64,000 nucleotides of DNA from an uncultured Clostridium sp. (GCA_900543325.1 UQQU01000005.1:1-64000), one strand, 5' to 3'; counted from the first letter of the stretch, positions 1 through 10,644 are shown. A program made the numbers and translations. The notes: generated by a model not told the origin, from the sequence alone.

Positions 1-273
1 AGAGTTCAAGCATTAAATGAAGGAAAACCAGAAAATATCGTTGAAAAAATGGTAATGGGAAGAATTCAAAAGTACTACAAAGAAGTTTGTCTTTTAGATC
101 AAGCATGGGTTAAAGATGGAGATAAGTCAATATCTAAATTCTTAGAAGAAAAATCTAAAGAAGTTGGTTCTCCAATAACTGTTACAAGATACGCTAGATT
201 CGAAAGAGGAGAAGGTATCGAAAAAGTTGAAGAAGACTTCGCTGCAGAAGTTGCTAAGACTATGGGTATGTAA
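1..273 (+). CDS. tsf: Elongation factor Ts, C-terminal part (5' end outside window)
   Basis: The frame is open from base 1 and encodes the last 90 residues of EF-Ts, the guanine nucleotide exchange factor that recycles EF-Tu during translation. Recognition rests on the C-terminal region ([19 protein letters not shown] and the later [15 protein letters not shown] segment), which is typical of the dimerisation and C-terminal module of the family. The start and the N-terminal UBA-like domain lie upstream of the window. A strong terminator follows directly. tsf followed by pyrH and frr is the standard Firmicute order. Identification is very secure; only the fragment is visible. Confidence 0.96.
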   Translation, partial: RVQALNEGKPENIVEKMVMGRIQKYYKEVCLLDQAWVKDGDKSISKFLEEKSKEVGSPITVTRYARFERGEGIEKVEEDFAAEVAKTMGM

Positions 274-1053
<780 letters not shown>

Positions 1054-1066
1054 TAGGGAGGATTAT

Positions 1067-1624
1067 ATGATAAAAGAATTATTAAGTACAGCAGAATCAA
1101 AAATGCAAAAGACTATTTCTGTTTTAACTTCAGATTTAACAACATTAAAAGCTGGTAGAGCTAATCCAAAGATGCTTGATAGAATACAAGTAGAAGCATA
1201 TGGTGGATTATGTCCAATCGAACAAGTTGGTAATATTTCTGCTCCAGAGCCAAGAATGTTAGTTATAACTCCTTGGGATAAGTCATTATTAAAGGATATA
1301 GAAAAAGCAATTTTAAAATCTGACCTAGGAATTAACCCATCTAACGATGGATCTATAATTAGATTATTAGTTCCTGAATTAACAGAGGAAACAAGAAAAA
1401 ATCTTGTTAAGAATGTTAAAAAGTTAGGTGAAGATGCTAAAGTAGCAATTAGATCTATAAGAAGAGATGCTAATGAAAAGATTAAGGCATTAAAAAAGGA
1501 TGGACATATTTCAGAAGATGAAGTTAAAAAAGGTGAAGAAGCTGTTCAAAAGAAAACAGATCAATTTGTTAAAGAAATAGATTCACTTGTTGTAGCTAAG
1601 GAAAAAGAGATTATGTCAATTTAA
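1067..1624 (+). CDS. frr: Ribosome recycling factor
   Basis: RRF acts with EF-G to split the post-termination ribosome. The 185-residue length and the conserved KAGRANPKMLDRI segment near residue 29, the PEPRMLVITPWD segment near residue 65 and the C-terminal IRRDANEKIKALKKD helix (three-helix bundle) identify it. The ATG follows GGGAGG with good spacing. It is placed directly after pyrH, as in most bacteria, and is closed by a terminator that begins at the stop codon. Confidence 0.97.
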   Translation: MIKELLSTAESKMQKTISVLTSDLTTLKAGRANPKMLDRIQVEAYGGLCPIEQVGNISAPEPRMLVITPWDKSLLKDIEKAILKSDLGINPSNDGSIIRLLVPELTEETRKNLVKNVKKLGEDAKVAIRSIRRDANEKIKALKKDGHISEDEVKKGEEAVQKKTDQFVKEIDSLVVAKEKEIMSI

Positions 1625-1649
1625 AACCTGCTATTTAGCAGGTTTTTTT
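1624..1649 (+). terminator. Intrinsic terminator after frr
   Basis: A 9-bp stem (1624-1632 with 1637-1645, loop 1633-1636) is followed by T residues to 1649. It ends the pyrH-frr unit. The 175 bases from here to uppS are AT-rich and must hold the uppS promoter, but no convincing -35/-10 pair was found. Confidence 0.88.
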
Positions 1650-1824
1650 CTTAATTGAAATTCTAAATTTTAACTAATGCGATAAAACTATAATTTACTG
1701 TGTTAAAGTTAGCTAGTTAATAATAAAAAAGAATTTATATTTTAAAATTAAAAAGTATTTTAATAATTAAGAAAAACTTTAGGATACGGGTTTTATATAA
1801 AGTAAATTGGAGGCAAGAAAGGAA

Positions 1825-2583
1825 ATGTTTAATTTTTTTAAAGCTAGTAAGAATAATGAAGAATTAAATATAGAGTTAGATGAGAAAAATATTCCTCAAC
1901 ATGTAGCAATAATCATGGATGGAAATGGAAGATGGGCAAAGCAAAGAAACATGCCTAGAACTATGGGACATAAAGCAGGAGTTGAAACTATAAGAAGAAT
2001 AGTAAAAGAAGCTGATAGATTAGGGATAAAATTTATCACCTTATATGCATTTTCAACTGAAAATTGGAAAAGACCAAAAGATGAAGTTAATGCTTTAATG
2101 AATTTATTAGTTCAGTATTTAAAAAGTGAAGTTGGAGAGCTACATAAAAATGGAGTTATATTACGAGTTTTAGGTGATATAAGTCAACTTCAAGAGGAAT
2201 GTAGAAAAGAAATTGAAGATTCTATAGAGTTAACAAAAAATAATACAGGATTAGTATTAAATGTTGCCTTTAATTATGGGGGAAGAGATGAAATAGTAAG
2301 AGCTGTAAAAAATATAGTTACTGATATTGAAAATGGGAAGATAAATAAAGAAGATATTACAAAAGAAAGATTTTCTGATTATTTATATACAAATAATTGT
2401 CCAGATCCAGATTTAATAATAAGGCCTTCAGGTGAGCAAAGAATAAGTAATTTCTTGCTATGGCAATGTGCATACTCAGAATTTTGGTATTCAAATGTGA
2501 ATTGGCCAGACTTTAGTGAAAAAGATTTGCAAAAGGCAATTTATGATTATCAAAATAGAGATAGAAGATATGGTGGAGTTTAG
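1825..2583 (+). CDS. uppS: Undecaprenyl diphosphate synthase (cis-prenyltransferase)
   Basis: UppS condenses farnesyl diphosphate with eight isopentenyl units to make the C55 lipid carrier of cell-wall synthesis. The 252-residue product has the family signature HVAIIMDGNGRWAKQR at residues 26-41, with catalytic Asp32, the FSTENWKRP segment near residue 85 and the C-terminal IIRPSGEQRISNFLLWQ motif. The ATG at 1825 gives a normal N-terminus; a GGAGG lies 11 bases upstream, slightly far, and a TTG at 1807 in the same frame is less likely because it would overlap that site. It opens the uppS-cdsA unit. Confidence 0.96.
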   Translation: MFNFFKASKNNEELNIELDEKNIPQHVAIIMDGNGRWAKQRNMPRTMGHKAGVETIRRIVKEADRLGIKFITLYAFSTENWKRPKDEVNALMNLLVQYLKSEVGELHKNGVILRVLGDISQLQEECRKEIEDSIELTKNNTGLVLNVAFNYGGRDEIVRAVKNIVTDIENGKINKEDITKERFSDYLYTNNCPDPDLIIRPSGEQRISNFLLWQCAYSEFWYSNVNWPDFSEKDLQKAIYDYQNRDRRYGGV

Positions 2584-2601
2584 TTAGAGGAGGTTAAAGG
2601 A

Positions 2602-3396
2602 TTGAAATTAAATAGTAGATATTTAGGAGCGCTTGTACTTGCTCCATTATTAATTTTTGTACTTTTAGGTGGGTTACCATTAAAATTATTTACTATAGCA
2701 TTATCAGTATGTGGATTATATGAGTTTTATCATGCCTTAAAAACAAAAGAAATTAAAAGTATTCCAATAATTAGTTATATATTACTAGTTATTTATTATG
2801 TACTTAATAATGATTTTGAAAAAATGATGTATATTTTAGTTATAGCTATGGTAATAGCATTAATAATACCTATAATTGATTTAAAATATTCATTTGTAGA
2901 TGTAGCTATAACTTTCTTAGGATTTATTTATGTTGTAATATTATTCAGCTTTATTCCATTAGTTAATGAAAAAGTTGGTGGACAATTTTTAGTATGGCTA
3001 ATATTTATTGGATCATGGCTTTCTGATACAGTGGCCTACTATTTTGGTAGATTCTTTGGTAAGCATAAGCTTTGTCCAAAAGTAAGTCCTAAGAAAACAA
3101 TTGAAGGATCAATTGGTGGATTTTTAGGTGCTACTCTTGGATGTGGATTATTTGGTATAGCAGTTAGTGCATATGTTCCACAAGTAAACATAATTCATTT
3201 CTTCTTAATAGGAGCGCTATGTGGAATTATGGGGCAATTTGGAGACTTAGTTGCATCATCTATTAAAAGATTCGTTGGTTTAAAAGACTATAGTAATCTT
3301 ATTCCAGGACATGGTGGTATATTAGATAGATTTGATTCTATTTTATTTAATGCAGTAGTTGTTTTTTACTATTTAACATTCATAGTAGGAATTTAA
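2602..3396 (+). CDS. cdsA: Phosphatidate cytidylyltransferase
   Basis: CdsA makes CDP-diacylglycerol from phosphatidate and CTP at the cytoplasmic membrane, feeding all phospholipid synthesis. The 264-residue protein is made largely of hydrophobic membrane segments and ends with the CDP-alcohol-type signature (S-x-x-K-R, then K-D, then PGHGGILDRFDS) near residues 210-240. A TTG start at 2602 is supported by AGAGGAGG about 10 bases upstream. It follows uppS after 18 bases, the usual Firmicute order. Confidence 0.96.
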   Translation: MKLNSRYLGALVLAPLLIFVLLGGLPLKLFTIALSVCGLYEFYHALKTKEIKSIPIISYILLVIYYVLNNDFEKMMYILVIAMVIALIIPIIDLKYSFVDVAITFLGFIYVVILFSFIPLVNEKVGGQFLVWLIFIGSWLSDTVAYYFGRFFGKHKLCPKVSPKKTIEGSIGGFLGATLGCGLFGIAVSAYVPQVNIIHFFLIGALCGIMGQFGDLVASSIKRFVGLKDYSNLIPGHGGILDRFDSILFNAVVVFYYLTFIVGI

Positions 3397-3403
3397 TAAT
3401 ATT

Positions 3404-3436
3404 AGGATACAATAGTTTAACTATTGTATCCTTTTG
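3404..3436 (+). terminator. Intrinsic terminator after cdsA
   Basis: A perfect 12-bp stem (3404-3415 with 3421-3432, 5-nt loop) is followed by a short T run. It ends the uppS-cdsA unit ahead of the inserted membrane protein gene. Confidence 0.88.
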
Positions 3437-3446
3437 TGTTTTATAA

Positions 3447-3477
3447 TTGAAATATAGTCTAAATTACAGGATATACT
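3447..3477 (+). promoter_or_regulatory. Possible promoter for the AI-2E family gene and dxr
   Basis: TTGAAA (3447-3452) and TATACT (3472-3477) are separated by 19 bases, longer than ideal. The position, after the cdsA terminator and before the gene at 3530, makes it a plausible vegetative promoter for the unit running from 3530 to ispG. Confidence 0.4.
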
Positions 3478-3529
3478 AATAAATTAATAATGTAATATGT
3501 TGCGAGATTAATTTAAATTAGGAGGGAAA

Positions 3530-4510
3530 ATGAGATTATATAATGGATATAAAAAACATTATCAATATAGGACATTAGTTGATTTATTATTTTTATTATT
3601 AATATTTGTAATTATGACGTTTATAATAAAGAATTATTTTAAACCTTTTATGACTATTTTAGTTTTAATAGTTATATCAACACCGGTATACGATATTATA
3701 AAAAAAGTAATTAATAAAAAAGAAATTGCTGGAGCTTTGACTATTTTAATAATAAACATATTATTATTTTGTTTTATATTTTATTTTGGAAACTCTATAA
3801 TAGATTTAGTACAAAATTTTTATGTTGAGCATATAGATAGAATAAAAGAATTTATAGAAAATCTTAGTAAGGTATTTAATATTGATATAGAAACAATTAT
3901 AACTAATAATTCACATAGTTTAACTTCTTTAACTTTTAAAAGTGGTTTAGCAGTAACAGGGCAAAGTATTTTATCCTACATAATTGCAAATATCTGTGTG
4001 TATTTCATTTTGATTGATAAAAAATTATTTTTAAGATTATTAAATTGTTTATTACCTTATGATATTGTAGATACTATAAGAGTAAAAAAGAATAATTTGA
4101 GAGAAGTAGTAAAAATTGAATTAAGGCTAGTAATTATATGTATGATTATTACTATTATAGGATTCAAAATTTTAAGAGTTCCTAGTGCTGTATTTTTAGG
4201 GTTCGTATGTGGTATATTAGATATATTGCCATATGTAGGAACTATAATTGTATTTATTCCAATTATAATATACAATATAATAATGAAGGAATACTTACTA
4301 GTAGTTGGATTAATAGCATTATATTTATTATTGCAAGTAGTAAGAGAAATATTAGAACTTAAGTTTCTTAGCTCTAAATTAGATATCCATCCATTAGTAG
4401 TAATGCTTTCAATGTATATAGGTGCAGAAGTATTCGGAATAATAGGATTGTTGATAGGACCTATATACTGCTTAATTGCAAAAGATATAATATATGGAGG
4501 AACATTATAG
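3530..4510 (+). CDS. AI-2E family (PerM/YueF-type) membrane protein
   Basis: This 326-residue integral membrane protein has about seven or eight hydrophobic segments and the C-terminal pattern of the AI-2E family exporters (GILDILPYVGTIIVFIP near residue 230, then a final LIGPIYCLIAKDI segment). The family holds exporters of varied or unknown cargo, including autoinducer-2 and cations, so no substrate is assigned. The ATG follows TTAGGAGGG. The stop lies 9 bases before dxr, so it is probably cotranscribed with dxr-rseP-ispG. It interrupts the common cdsA-dxr neighbourhood. Confidence 0.85.
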   Translation: MRLYNGYKKHYQYRTLVDLLFLLLIFVIMTFIIKNYFKPFMTILVLIVISTPVYDIIKKVINKKEIAGALTILIINILLFCFIFYFGNSIIDLVQNFYVEHIDRIKEFIENLSKVFNIDIETIITNNSHSLTSLTFKSGLAVTGQSILSYIIANICVYFILIDKKLFLRLLNCLLPYDIVDTIRVKKNNLREVVKIELRLVIICMIITIIGFKILRVPSAVFLGFVCGILDILPYVGTIIVFIPIIIYNIIMKEYLLVVGLIALYLLLQVVREILELKFLSSKLDIHPLVVMLSMYIGAEVFGIIGLLIGPIYCLIAKDIIYGGTL

Positions 4511-4519
4511 GAGGTATTA

Positions 4520-5692
4520 ATGAAAAATATTTCAATTTTAGGGGCAACGGGTTCTATAGGAACTCAAACTCTAGATGTAATAAGAAATTCAGGAGAAAAA
4601 ATTAATCTTATTGGGATTACTGCAAATTCTTCAGTTGATAAGATTAAGGAAATAATAAGGGAATTTGAACCTAAATATGTAGCTATGATGGATGAAAATT
4701 CAGCTCAATTTATTAAGGAGTTTTGTAGTAATGAATATCCTACTATACAAGTTTTAAGTGGTATAGATGGATTGATTAAAGTTGCAACTTTAGAAGAAAT
4801 TGATACTGTAGTAACGTCAGTAGTAGGTATGATAGGGTTAAAACCTACAATGGCAGCAATAGAAGCAAAAAAAGATATAGCTTTAGCTAATAAGGAAACA
4901 TTAGTTGTTGCTGGAGAACTTGTTATGAATAAGGCAAAGGAAAATAACGTAAAGATATTACCTGTAGATTCAGAACATAGTGCTATATTCCAAAGTTTAA
5001 GTGGATATAAAAATAAAGATATAAATAAGATATTACTAACAGCATCTGGAGGTCCATTTAGAGGAAAGACTATTGAGGATTTAAAAGATGTAACAGTTAA
5101 AGAAGCGCTTAAACATCCAAAGTGGAACATGGGACAAAAAATTTCTATAGATTCAGCTACATTAATGAATAAAGGATTAGAAGTTATAGAGGCTCATTTC
5201 TTATTTGATTGTGACTATGATAATATTGAAGTTATTGTTCATCCACAAAGTATAATTCATTCTATGGTTGAATATAAGGATGCTAGTGTTATTGCACAGT
5301 TAGGATCACCAGATATGAGATTACCTATTCAATATGCATTAAACTATCCGGAAAGAAAAGAAATGATAGCAAAGCCAGTTAACTTTTATGAGTTAGGTGC
5401 ATTAACTTTTGAAAAGCCAGATTTAGAAACATTTAAGTGTTTAAGATTTGCATATGAAGCAGGTAAAATTGGAGGGTTAGCACCTACAATATTAAATGGT
5501 GCTAATGAAGAGGCTGTAGCTTTATTATTAAAGGAAAAAATAAAATTCTTGCAAATTGCAGAAATAATAGAAGAATGTATGAGTGTATTTAAAGAAAATT
5601 ATTATGATGAATTAACTCTAGATAATATTATAGAGCTAGATAAAAAGGTTAGAGAGTATATAAGAATGAAATGGGAGTTAGGAGTGAAGTAA
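4520..5692 (+). CDS. dxr: 1-deoxy-D-xylulose 5-phosphate reductoisomerase
   Basis: Dxr (IspC) converts DXP to 2-C-methyl-D-erythritol 4-phosphate with NADPH, the committed step of the non-mevalonate isoprenoid pathway. The 390-residue product begins with the NADPH-binding ILGATGSIGTQTLDVI motif, followed by ANKETLVVAGELV near residue 125 and the metal-binding PVDSEHSAIFQ segment near residue 148. The ATG is preceded by TAGGAGG. The stop codon abuts the GTG of rseP with no spacer, so translation is probably coupled. With ispG two genes later, two pathway steps sit in one unit. Confidence 0.97.
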   Translation: MKNISILGATGSIGTQTLDVIRNSGEKINLIGITANSSVDKIKEIIREFEPKYVAMMDENSAQFIKEFCSNEYPTIQVLSGIDGLIKVATLEEIDTVVTSVVGMIGLKPTMAAIEAKKDIALANKETLVVAGELVMNKAKENNVKILPVDSEHSAIFQSLSGYKNKDINKILLTASGGPFRGKTIEDLKDVTVKEALKHPKWNMGQKISIDSATLMNKGLEVIEAHFLFDCDYDNIEVIVHPQSIIHSMVEYKDASVIAQLGSPDMRLPIQYALNYPERKEMIAKPVNFYELGALTFEKPDLETFKCLRFAYEAGKIGGLAPTILNGANEEAVALLLKEKIKFLQIAEIIEECMSVFKENYYDELTLDNIIELDKKVREYIRMKWELGVK

Positions 5693-6712
5693 GTGTATAT
5701 TATAATGGCTATATTAGGTTTTAGTTTATTAATAATTGTTCACGAGTTAGGACATTTTATTATGGCTAAGGCTAATGGAATAAAAGTAGAAGAGTTTTCA
5801 ATCGGTATGGGACCAGAGATTTTTTCTAAAAAAGGGAAGGAAACTCAATATTCGTTAAGATTATTTCCTATTGGGGGATATGTAAAAATGCTTGGTGAAG
5901 AAGAAGCTAGTGATGATGAGAGAAGTTTTTCTAGCAAATCACCATTAAGAAGAATTAGTGTTATAATAGCCGGTGTAACTATGAATGTTATATTTGCAAT
6001 TATTGCATTTGCAATTATAATAAGTAATAGAGGGTATACAGAGCCAGTAATAAGTAGATTACTTGATAACTCTGCAGCTATAGAAGCTGGATTAGAGGTT
6101 GGAGATAGAATATTAAGTATAGATGGATCAAAGGTATTTACTACTACTGATATTTCAATGGGAATTCAAATGGCAAAAGGTGATTCAGTAGATTTAGTGG
6201 TAAATAGAAATGGAAATAAAGAAAATATTACTGTTACCCCAAGATTAGTGGAAGAAGATGGGAGTCAAATATATCAAATAGGAATGGCTTATACACCTGT
6301 TGAGAATCCTACAATAATTCAGTCAATTAAAGAGTCATTTAATGAAGCTATTTCATTAGTAACTCAAACTTATAAAAGTTTAGCAATGATGGTTACAGGG
6401 AAAGTAAACTTTAAGACAGATGTTGGTGGACCAGTTACAATAATAAAAATGTCAACAGAAGTTGCTAAAAATGGTTTATTATCATTAACATATTTCCTAG
6501 GGTTCCTTAGCATTAACTTAGCAGTAATGAATTTATTACCTTTCCCAGCCTTAGATGGAGGATGGACAGTTATTTTATTAATTGAACTTATAACTAGAAG
6601 AAAAGTTCCAGATAAAATAGTTGGAGCAGTAAATTATGTAGGATTTATAGTGCTAATAGGATTTATGATAGTAGTAACGTTAAAAGATATATTATTCCCT
6701 ATTAGTTTATAG
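5693..6712 (+). CDS. rseP: RIP metalloprotease, site-2 protease family
   Basis: This is a membrane-embedded zinc protease of the RseP/RasP family, which cleaves membrane-anchored anti-sigma factors and signal peptide remnants. The 339-residue product has the HELGH zinc motif at about residues 18-22 in the first membrane segment, a single PDZ domain at about residues 100-190, and the C-terminal zinc-ligand segment [10 protein letters not shown]. The next residue is Trp where Arg is common in the family. The GTG start immediately follows the dxr stop; its AGGAG lies within the dxr end. It is cotranscribed with dxr and ispG. Confidence 0.95.
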   Translation: MYIIMAILGFSLLIIVHELGHFIMAKANGIKVEEFSIGMGPEIFSKKGKETQYSLRLFPIGGYVKMLGEEEASDDERSFSSKSPLRRISVIIAGVTMNVIFAIIAFAIIISNRGYTEPVISRLLDNSAAIEAGLEVGDRILSIDGSKVFTTTDISMGIQMAKGDSVDLVVNRNGNKENITVTPRLVEEDGSQIYQIGMAYTPVENPTIIQSIKESFNEAISLVTQTYKSLAMMVTGKVNFKTDVGGPVTIIKMSTEVAKNGLLSLTYFLGFLSINLAVMNLLPFPALDGGWTVILLIELITRRKVPDKIVGAVNYVGFIVLIGFMIVVTLKDILFPISL

Positions 6713-6722
6713 GAGTGGAAAA

Positions 6723-7772
6723 ATGGAAAGAAAACTTACTAGAAAAGTTAAGGTTGGATCAGTTTATGTTGGTGGGGATTCACCAGTTTCAATTCAATCT
6801 ATGACTAATACAGATACAAGAGATGTAGAAGCAACATTAAATCAAATAAGACAATTACATGTTGCAGGATGCGAAATAATAAGATGTGCTGTACCAGATA
6901 TGGAAGCGGCAGAAGCAATTAAAGATATTTGCGCAGGTTCTCCAATGCCTGTAGTTGCAGACATTCACTTTGATTATAGATTAGCATTAAAGTGTGTGGA
7001 AAATGGAATTAGTGCAATTAGAATTAATCCAGGTAATATTGGAAATGTAGAGAGAGTAAAAGCTGTTACAGAAGCTTGTAAGGCTAAGAATATTCCAATA
7101 AGAATAGGTGTTAATTCTGGTTCTTTAGAAAAAGATATATTAGAGAGAGATGGAAAACCAACTGCCAAAGGTCTTGTTGAATCAGCATTAAGACATGTTA
7201 AAATATTAGAGGAGTTAGATTTTCATGATATAGTAGTTTCAATTAAATCTTCTGATGTTCCAATGATGATAGAGGCTTATAGATTAATGAGTAGTAAATG
7301 TAATTATCCTCTTCATTTAGGAGTTACTGAATCAGGTACTGTCTTTAGGGGAACTATAAAGTCTACACTTGGAATAGGAACTTTATTAGCAGAAGGAATT
7401 GGAGATACTATAAGAGTATCATTAACTAGTGATCCAATAGAAGAGATTAAAGTGGCAAAAGAAATGTTAATTGCATTAGGTTTAAGAAAGCAAGGAATGA
7501 CATTTGTATCTTGCCCAACTTGTGGAAGAACTCAAATTAATCTTATAAAGATTGCTGAAGAGGTTGAAAAGAGACTTGAGAACTGTGATAAAAATATTAA
7601 AGTTGCAGTAATGGGCTGTGTTGTAAATGGTCCTGGAGAAGCAAGAGAAGCAGATATTGGTATTGCAGGTGGAAAAGGTGAAGGATTAATCTTCAAAAAG
7701 GGTGAAATAATAAGAAAAGTTAAAGAAGAAGATCTTATAGAAGAGTTAATGAAGGAAATAGAAAACTTGTAA
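6723..7772 (+). CDS. ispG: (E)-4-hydroxy-3-methylbut-2-enyl-diphosphate synthase
   Basis: IspG (GcpE) reduces MEcPP to HMBPP, the penultimate step of the non-mevalonate pathway, using a [4Fe-4S] cluster. The 349-residue protein has an N-terminal TIM-barrel region ([12 protein letters not shown]) and the C-terminal cluster ligands CPTCGR near residue 263 and [16 protein letters not shown] near residue 299. The ATG follows AGGAGTGG. It is the last gene of the 3530-7772 unit and is followed by a strong terminator. In many clostridia polC comes next; here it does not. Confidence 0.97.
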   Translation: MERKLTRKVKVGSVYVGGDSPVSIQSMTNTDTRDVEATLNQIRQLHVAGCEIIRCAVPDMEAAEAIKDICAGSPMPVVADIHFDYRLALKCVENGISAIRINPGNIGNVERVKAVTEACKAKNIPIRIGVNSGSLEKDILERDGKPTAKGLVESALRHVKILEELDFHDIVVSIKSSDVPMMIEAYRLMSSKCNYPLHLGVTESGTVFRGTIKSTLGIGTLLAEGIGDTIRVSLTSDPIEEIKVAKEMLIALGLRKQGMTFVSCPTCGRTQINLIKIAEEVEKRLENCDKNIKVAVMGCVVNGPGEAREADIGIAGGKGEGLIFKKGEIIRKVKEEDLIEELMKEIENL

Positions 7773-7782
7773 AAAATGTAAG

Positions 7783-7830
7783 CACCTCCGGGGAGCATCC
7801 ATTATATGGATAATATCCGGAGGTGTTTTT
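7783..7830 (+). terminator. Intrinsic terminator after ispG
   Basis: A GC-rich 9-bp stem (7783-7791 with 7817-7825) with a smaller internal hairpin in its loop is followed by TTTTT. It ends the isoprenoid unit and insulates the codBA promoter. Confidence 0.85.
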
Positions 7831-7849
7831 ATAATTTTTCAAAAATATG

Positions 7850-7879
7850 TTGACTTTATTCGACAAATAAGTATATAAT
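7850..7879 (+). promoter_or_regulatory. Promoter of codBA
   Basis: TTGACT (7850-7855) and TATAAT (7874-7879) are separated by 18 bases, a near-consensus sigma-A promoter. Transcription would start near 7886, giving a leader of about 220 bases before codB. Confidence 0.85.
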
Positions 7880-7895
7880 GACTTCAAGAAAACTA

Positions 7896-8057
7896 GTCCT
7901 TTAAATTTAATCCAGAGAGATTAAAAAGGTCGGATATTGTACGACAGATGAAGTTTTAGATATTATAATAATATAATTTTATAAAAATATAGTTTTATTA
8001 TAATATCTAATTTTAAGTAGTAACGACCTTTCTATATTATGGAAAGGTCGTTTTTTT
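7896..8057 (+). promoter_or_regulatory. PyrR-type attenuator in the codBA leader
   Basis: The leader carries AATCCAGAGAGATT (7908-7921), close to the PyrR binding-loop consensus, on a stem closed by CCTTT/AAAGG (7898-7902 with 7925-7929). The 3' side (7925-7932) is also complementary to 8024-8031, the 5' arm of a terminator (stem 8022-8032 with 8042-8052, T run to 8057). A perfect 14-bp AT hairpin (7958-7971 with 7995-8008) lies between and would bring the antiterminator strands together. This matches the pyr attenuation scheme: UMP-bound PyrR stabilises the first hairpin and allows termination. The stretch 7773-8105 holds nothing else. Confidence 0.82.
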
Positions 8058-8105
8058 ATAACTTAGGCACTGGTTTTTAAATTTTATATTTAAGGAGATT
8101 TAAAA

Positions 8106-9359
8106 ATGGAAGCAAAATTAAATATGGACACAAAGATTAGTAAAGAAGATCATGATTACGCATTAACTCATGTACATAGTAAGGATAAAAAGGGATTCTT
8201 CTCAATGTTCGTGGTTATGCTTGGATTTACATTCTTCTCAGCTAGTATGTTAACAGGGGGAAATTTAGGGACAGGCCTATCGTTAAAAGAGTTTTTTATA
8301 GCAGTATTTTTAGGAAATTTAATTTTAGCTTGTTACACAGGATTACTAGCATATATAGGAGCAGATACAGGGCTTTCTATGCATTTACTTGCTAGGTATT
8401 CATTTGGTGAAAAGGGATCTTATCTTGCGTCATTTGTAACTAGTATTACACAAATAGGATGGTTTGGTGTTGGGATAGCTATGTTTGCAATACCAGTAGC
8501 AAATAGATTTAATATAAATTTATATGTATTAGTAGCTATAACAGGATTATTAATGACAGCAACAGCTTATTTTGGAATGAAGTCTTTAACAATATTAAGT
8601 GCAATAGCAGTACCGGCAATAGCAATTTTAGGGAGTACATCAGCAATAATGGCAACTAACTCTGTAGGTGGAGTACAAGGTTTAATGAATATAGAGCCAA
8701 CTACTAAAATGACATTAGTAACAGCAGTAACTTTATGTGTTGGTTCATTTATAAGTGGAGGAACAGCAACTCCAGATTTTGCTAGATTCTCAAAAGATAA
8801 AAAAGTGGCAGTAGGGACAACAGTAGTAGCTTTCTTTATAGGAAATTCTTTAATGTTCTTATTTGGAGCAGTTGGGGCAATGGTTACAGGAAATTCCGAT
8901 ATAGCAGATGTAATGTTCTCACAAGGGTTAGTAATACCAGCAATATTAGTTTTAGGATTAAATATCTGGACAACTAATGATAATGCAATTTATACATCAG
9001 GACTTGGATTGTCAAACATAACTAAGCTACCTAAAAAGCAAATGGTAATCATAGGCGGACTTATAGGAACAGTAGGAGCAATATGGTTAAACAATAACTT
9101 TACAGCATTCTTAACTTTCTTGAACTCAATGTTACCTCCAGTTGGTGGAATAATAATAGCAGATTACTTCTTTATAAAGAAGAGAAAATATGATAATATT
9201 GAAAATGCGAAATTTAAGAAAGTAAATTGGGTAGCAATAATAGCTTTCCTAATAGGATTTATTGTTGCGAATGTTGTAACAGTTGGAGTTATAGCTGTAA
9301 ATGCAATATTAACAACAATGGTAGTTTATGTAATAGGAACAAAAATAACTGATAAATAA
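8106..9359 (+). CDS. codB: Cytosine permease, NCS1 family
   Basis: CodB imports cytosine through the cytoplasmic membrane. The 417-residue product is highly hydrophobic with about twelve membrane segments; the GGNLGTGLSLKEFFIAVFLG region near residue 51 and the TATPDFARFSKDKK segment near residue 220 fit the NCS1 cytosine/purine family. The ATG follows AAGGAG. It is 12 bases ahead of codA, so uptake and deamination form one operon for cytosine salvage. The leader places the operon under probable PyrR control. Confidence 0.93.
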   Translation: MEAKLNMDTKISKEDHDYALTHVHSKDKKGFFSMFVVMLGFTFFSASMLTGGNLGTGLSLKEFFIAVFLGNLILACYTGLLAYIGADTGLSMHLLARYSFGEKGSYLASFVTSITQIGWFGVGIAMFAIPVANRFNINLYVLVAITGLLMTATAYFGMKSLTILSAIAVPAIAILGSTSAIMATNSVGGVQGLMNIEPTTKMTLVTAVTLCVGSFISGGTATPDFARFSKDKKVAVGTTVVAFFIGNSLMFLFGAVGAMVTGNSDIADVMFSQGLVIPAILVLGLNIWTTNDNAIYTSGLGLSNITKLPKKQMVIIGGLIGTVGAIWLNNNFTAFLTFLNSMLPPVGGIIIADYFFIKKRKYDNIENAKFKKVNWVAIIAFLIGFIVANVVTVGVIAVNAILTTMVVYVIGTKITDK

Positions 9360-9371
9360 GGTGATGATAAT

Positions 9372-10637
9372 ATGTTAATTAAAAATATAAGACTTTTAGA
9401 TAGAGAAGGATTATTTGACATAAGAATAGTAGATGGAAAATTTGCTGAAATGGCAGAAGGTTTAGAAGTAGTAAATAATGAAGAAGTTATAGAAGGAAAT
9501 GGAGCTTTAGCTTCTGCTCCTTTTATAGAACCACATATACATTTAGATACTACTTTAACTGCAGGTGAACCTGAGTGGAATAAAAGCGGAACTCTTTTTG
9601 AAGGAATAGAAAGATGGTCTCAAAGAAAAGAATTCTTAACTAAGGAAGATGTTAAAACTAGAGCTAAAAAAGCAATAGAATGGCAAGTAGCTAATGGAAT
9701 TCAATTTATAAGAACACATGTAGATGTTACTGATGAAAGTTTAGTTGCATTAAAAGCAATGGTGGAAGTAAGAGAAGAAGTTAAGGATTATGTTACATTA
9801 CAAATTGTAGCTTTCCCACAAGAAGGAATACTTTCTTATCCTAATGGATTAGAATTAATAGAAGAAGCTATAAAGTTAGGAGCAGATGTAATAGGGGCTA
9901 TACCTCACTTTGAGTTTACAAGAGAGTATGGAGTAGAGTCTATTAATAAAATATTTGAATTAGCTAAAAAGTACGATGTATTAGTAGATGTTCATTGTGA
10001 TGAAATAGATGATGAACAATCAAGATTCTTAGAAGTAGTAGCTACAAGAGCCTTAGAAACTGGACTTAAGAATAAGGTAACAGCTAGTCATACTACAGCA
10101 ATGGGATCATATAATGATGCATATACATATAAGTTATTTAGATTATTAAAGATGTCAGGAATAAACTTTGTTTCAAATCCTTTAGTTAATACTCATCTGC
10201 AAGGAAGATTTGATACATATCCTAAGAGAAGAGGTATTACAAGAGTTAAGGAGCTAAATGAAGCTGGAATTAATGTTTCATTTGGACATGATGATATATT
10301 TGACCCATGGTATCCAATGGGAACAGGAAATATGCTTGAAGTGGTTCATTTTGGATTACATGTATGTCAAATGATGGGCTATAATGATATAAATGAATCA
10401 TTAAAGTTTATATCAACTAACAGTGCGAGAACTTTAAATATTGAAGATGAATATGGAATAGAAATAGGAAAACCAGGTAATTTAATATTATTAAATGCTG
10501 AAAGTGGTTATGATGCAGTTAGAAGAAGAGCTGAAGTTTTATATTCAATAAGAGAAGGAAAGGTTATAGCTAAAACTATTCCAAGTAAGTCATTTATAAG
10601 TGTAAATGAAGAAAAAGAAGTAACATTTAAAAGATAG
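9372..10637 (+). CDS. codA: Cytosine deaminase
   Basis: CodA hydrolyses cytosine to uracil and ammonia, feeding pyrimidine salvage. The 421-residue product is an amidohydrolase: metal-binding EPHIHLD near residue 55, the [14 protein letters not shown] segment near residue 215 with the catalytic Glu, a further His in [11 protein letters not shown] near residue 240, and the metal Asp in [15 protein letters not shown] near residue 308. The ATG is preceded by AAGGTGATG. Length and motifs agree with the CodA family. It is cotranscribed with codB and followed by a strong terminator. Confidence 0.95.
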   Translation: MLIKNIRLLDREGLFDIRIVDGKFAEMAEGLEVVNNEEVIEGNGALASAPFIEPHIHLDTTLTAGEPEWNKSGTLFEGIERWSQRKEFLTKEDVKTRAKKAIEWQVANGIQFIRTHVDVTDESLVALKAMVEVREEVKDYVTLQIVAFPQEGILSYPNGLELIEEAIKLGADVIGAIPHFEFTREYGVESINKIFELAKKYDVLVDVHCDEIDDEQSRFLEVVATRALETGLKNKVTASHTTAMGSYNDAYTYKLFRLLKMSGINFVSNPLVNTHLQGRFDTYPKRRGITRVKELNEAGINVSFGHDDIFDPWYPMGTGNMLEVVHFGLHVCQMMGYNDINESLKFISTNSARTLNIEDEYGIEIGKPGNLILLNAESGYDAVRRRAEVLYSIREGKVIAKTIPSKSFISVNEEKEVTFKR

Positions 10638-10644
10638 TAGAGAT

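Noticed and set aside
4705..5130. Reverse-strand 141-codon frame inside dxr
   Set aside because: It is antisense to conserved dxr codons with no independent signal.
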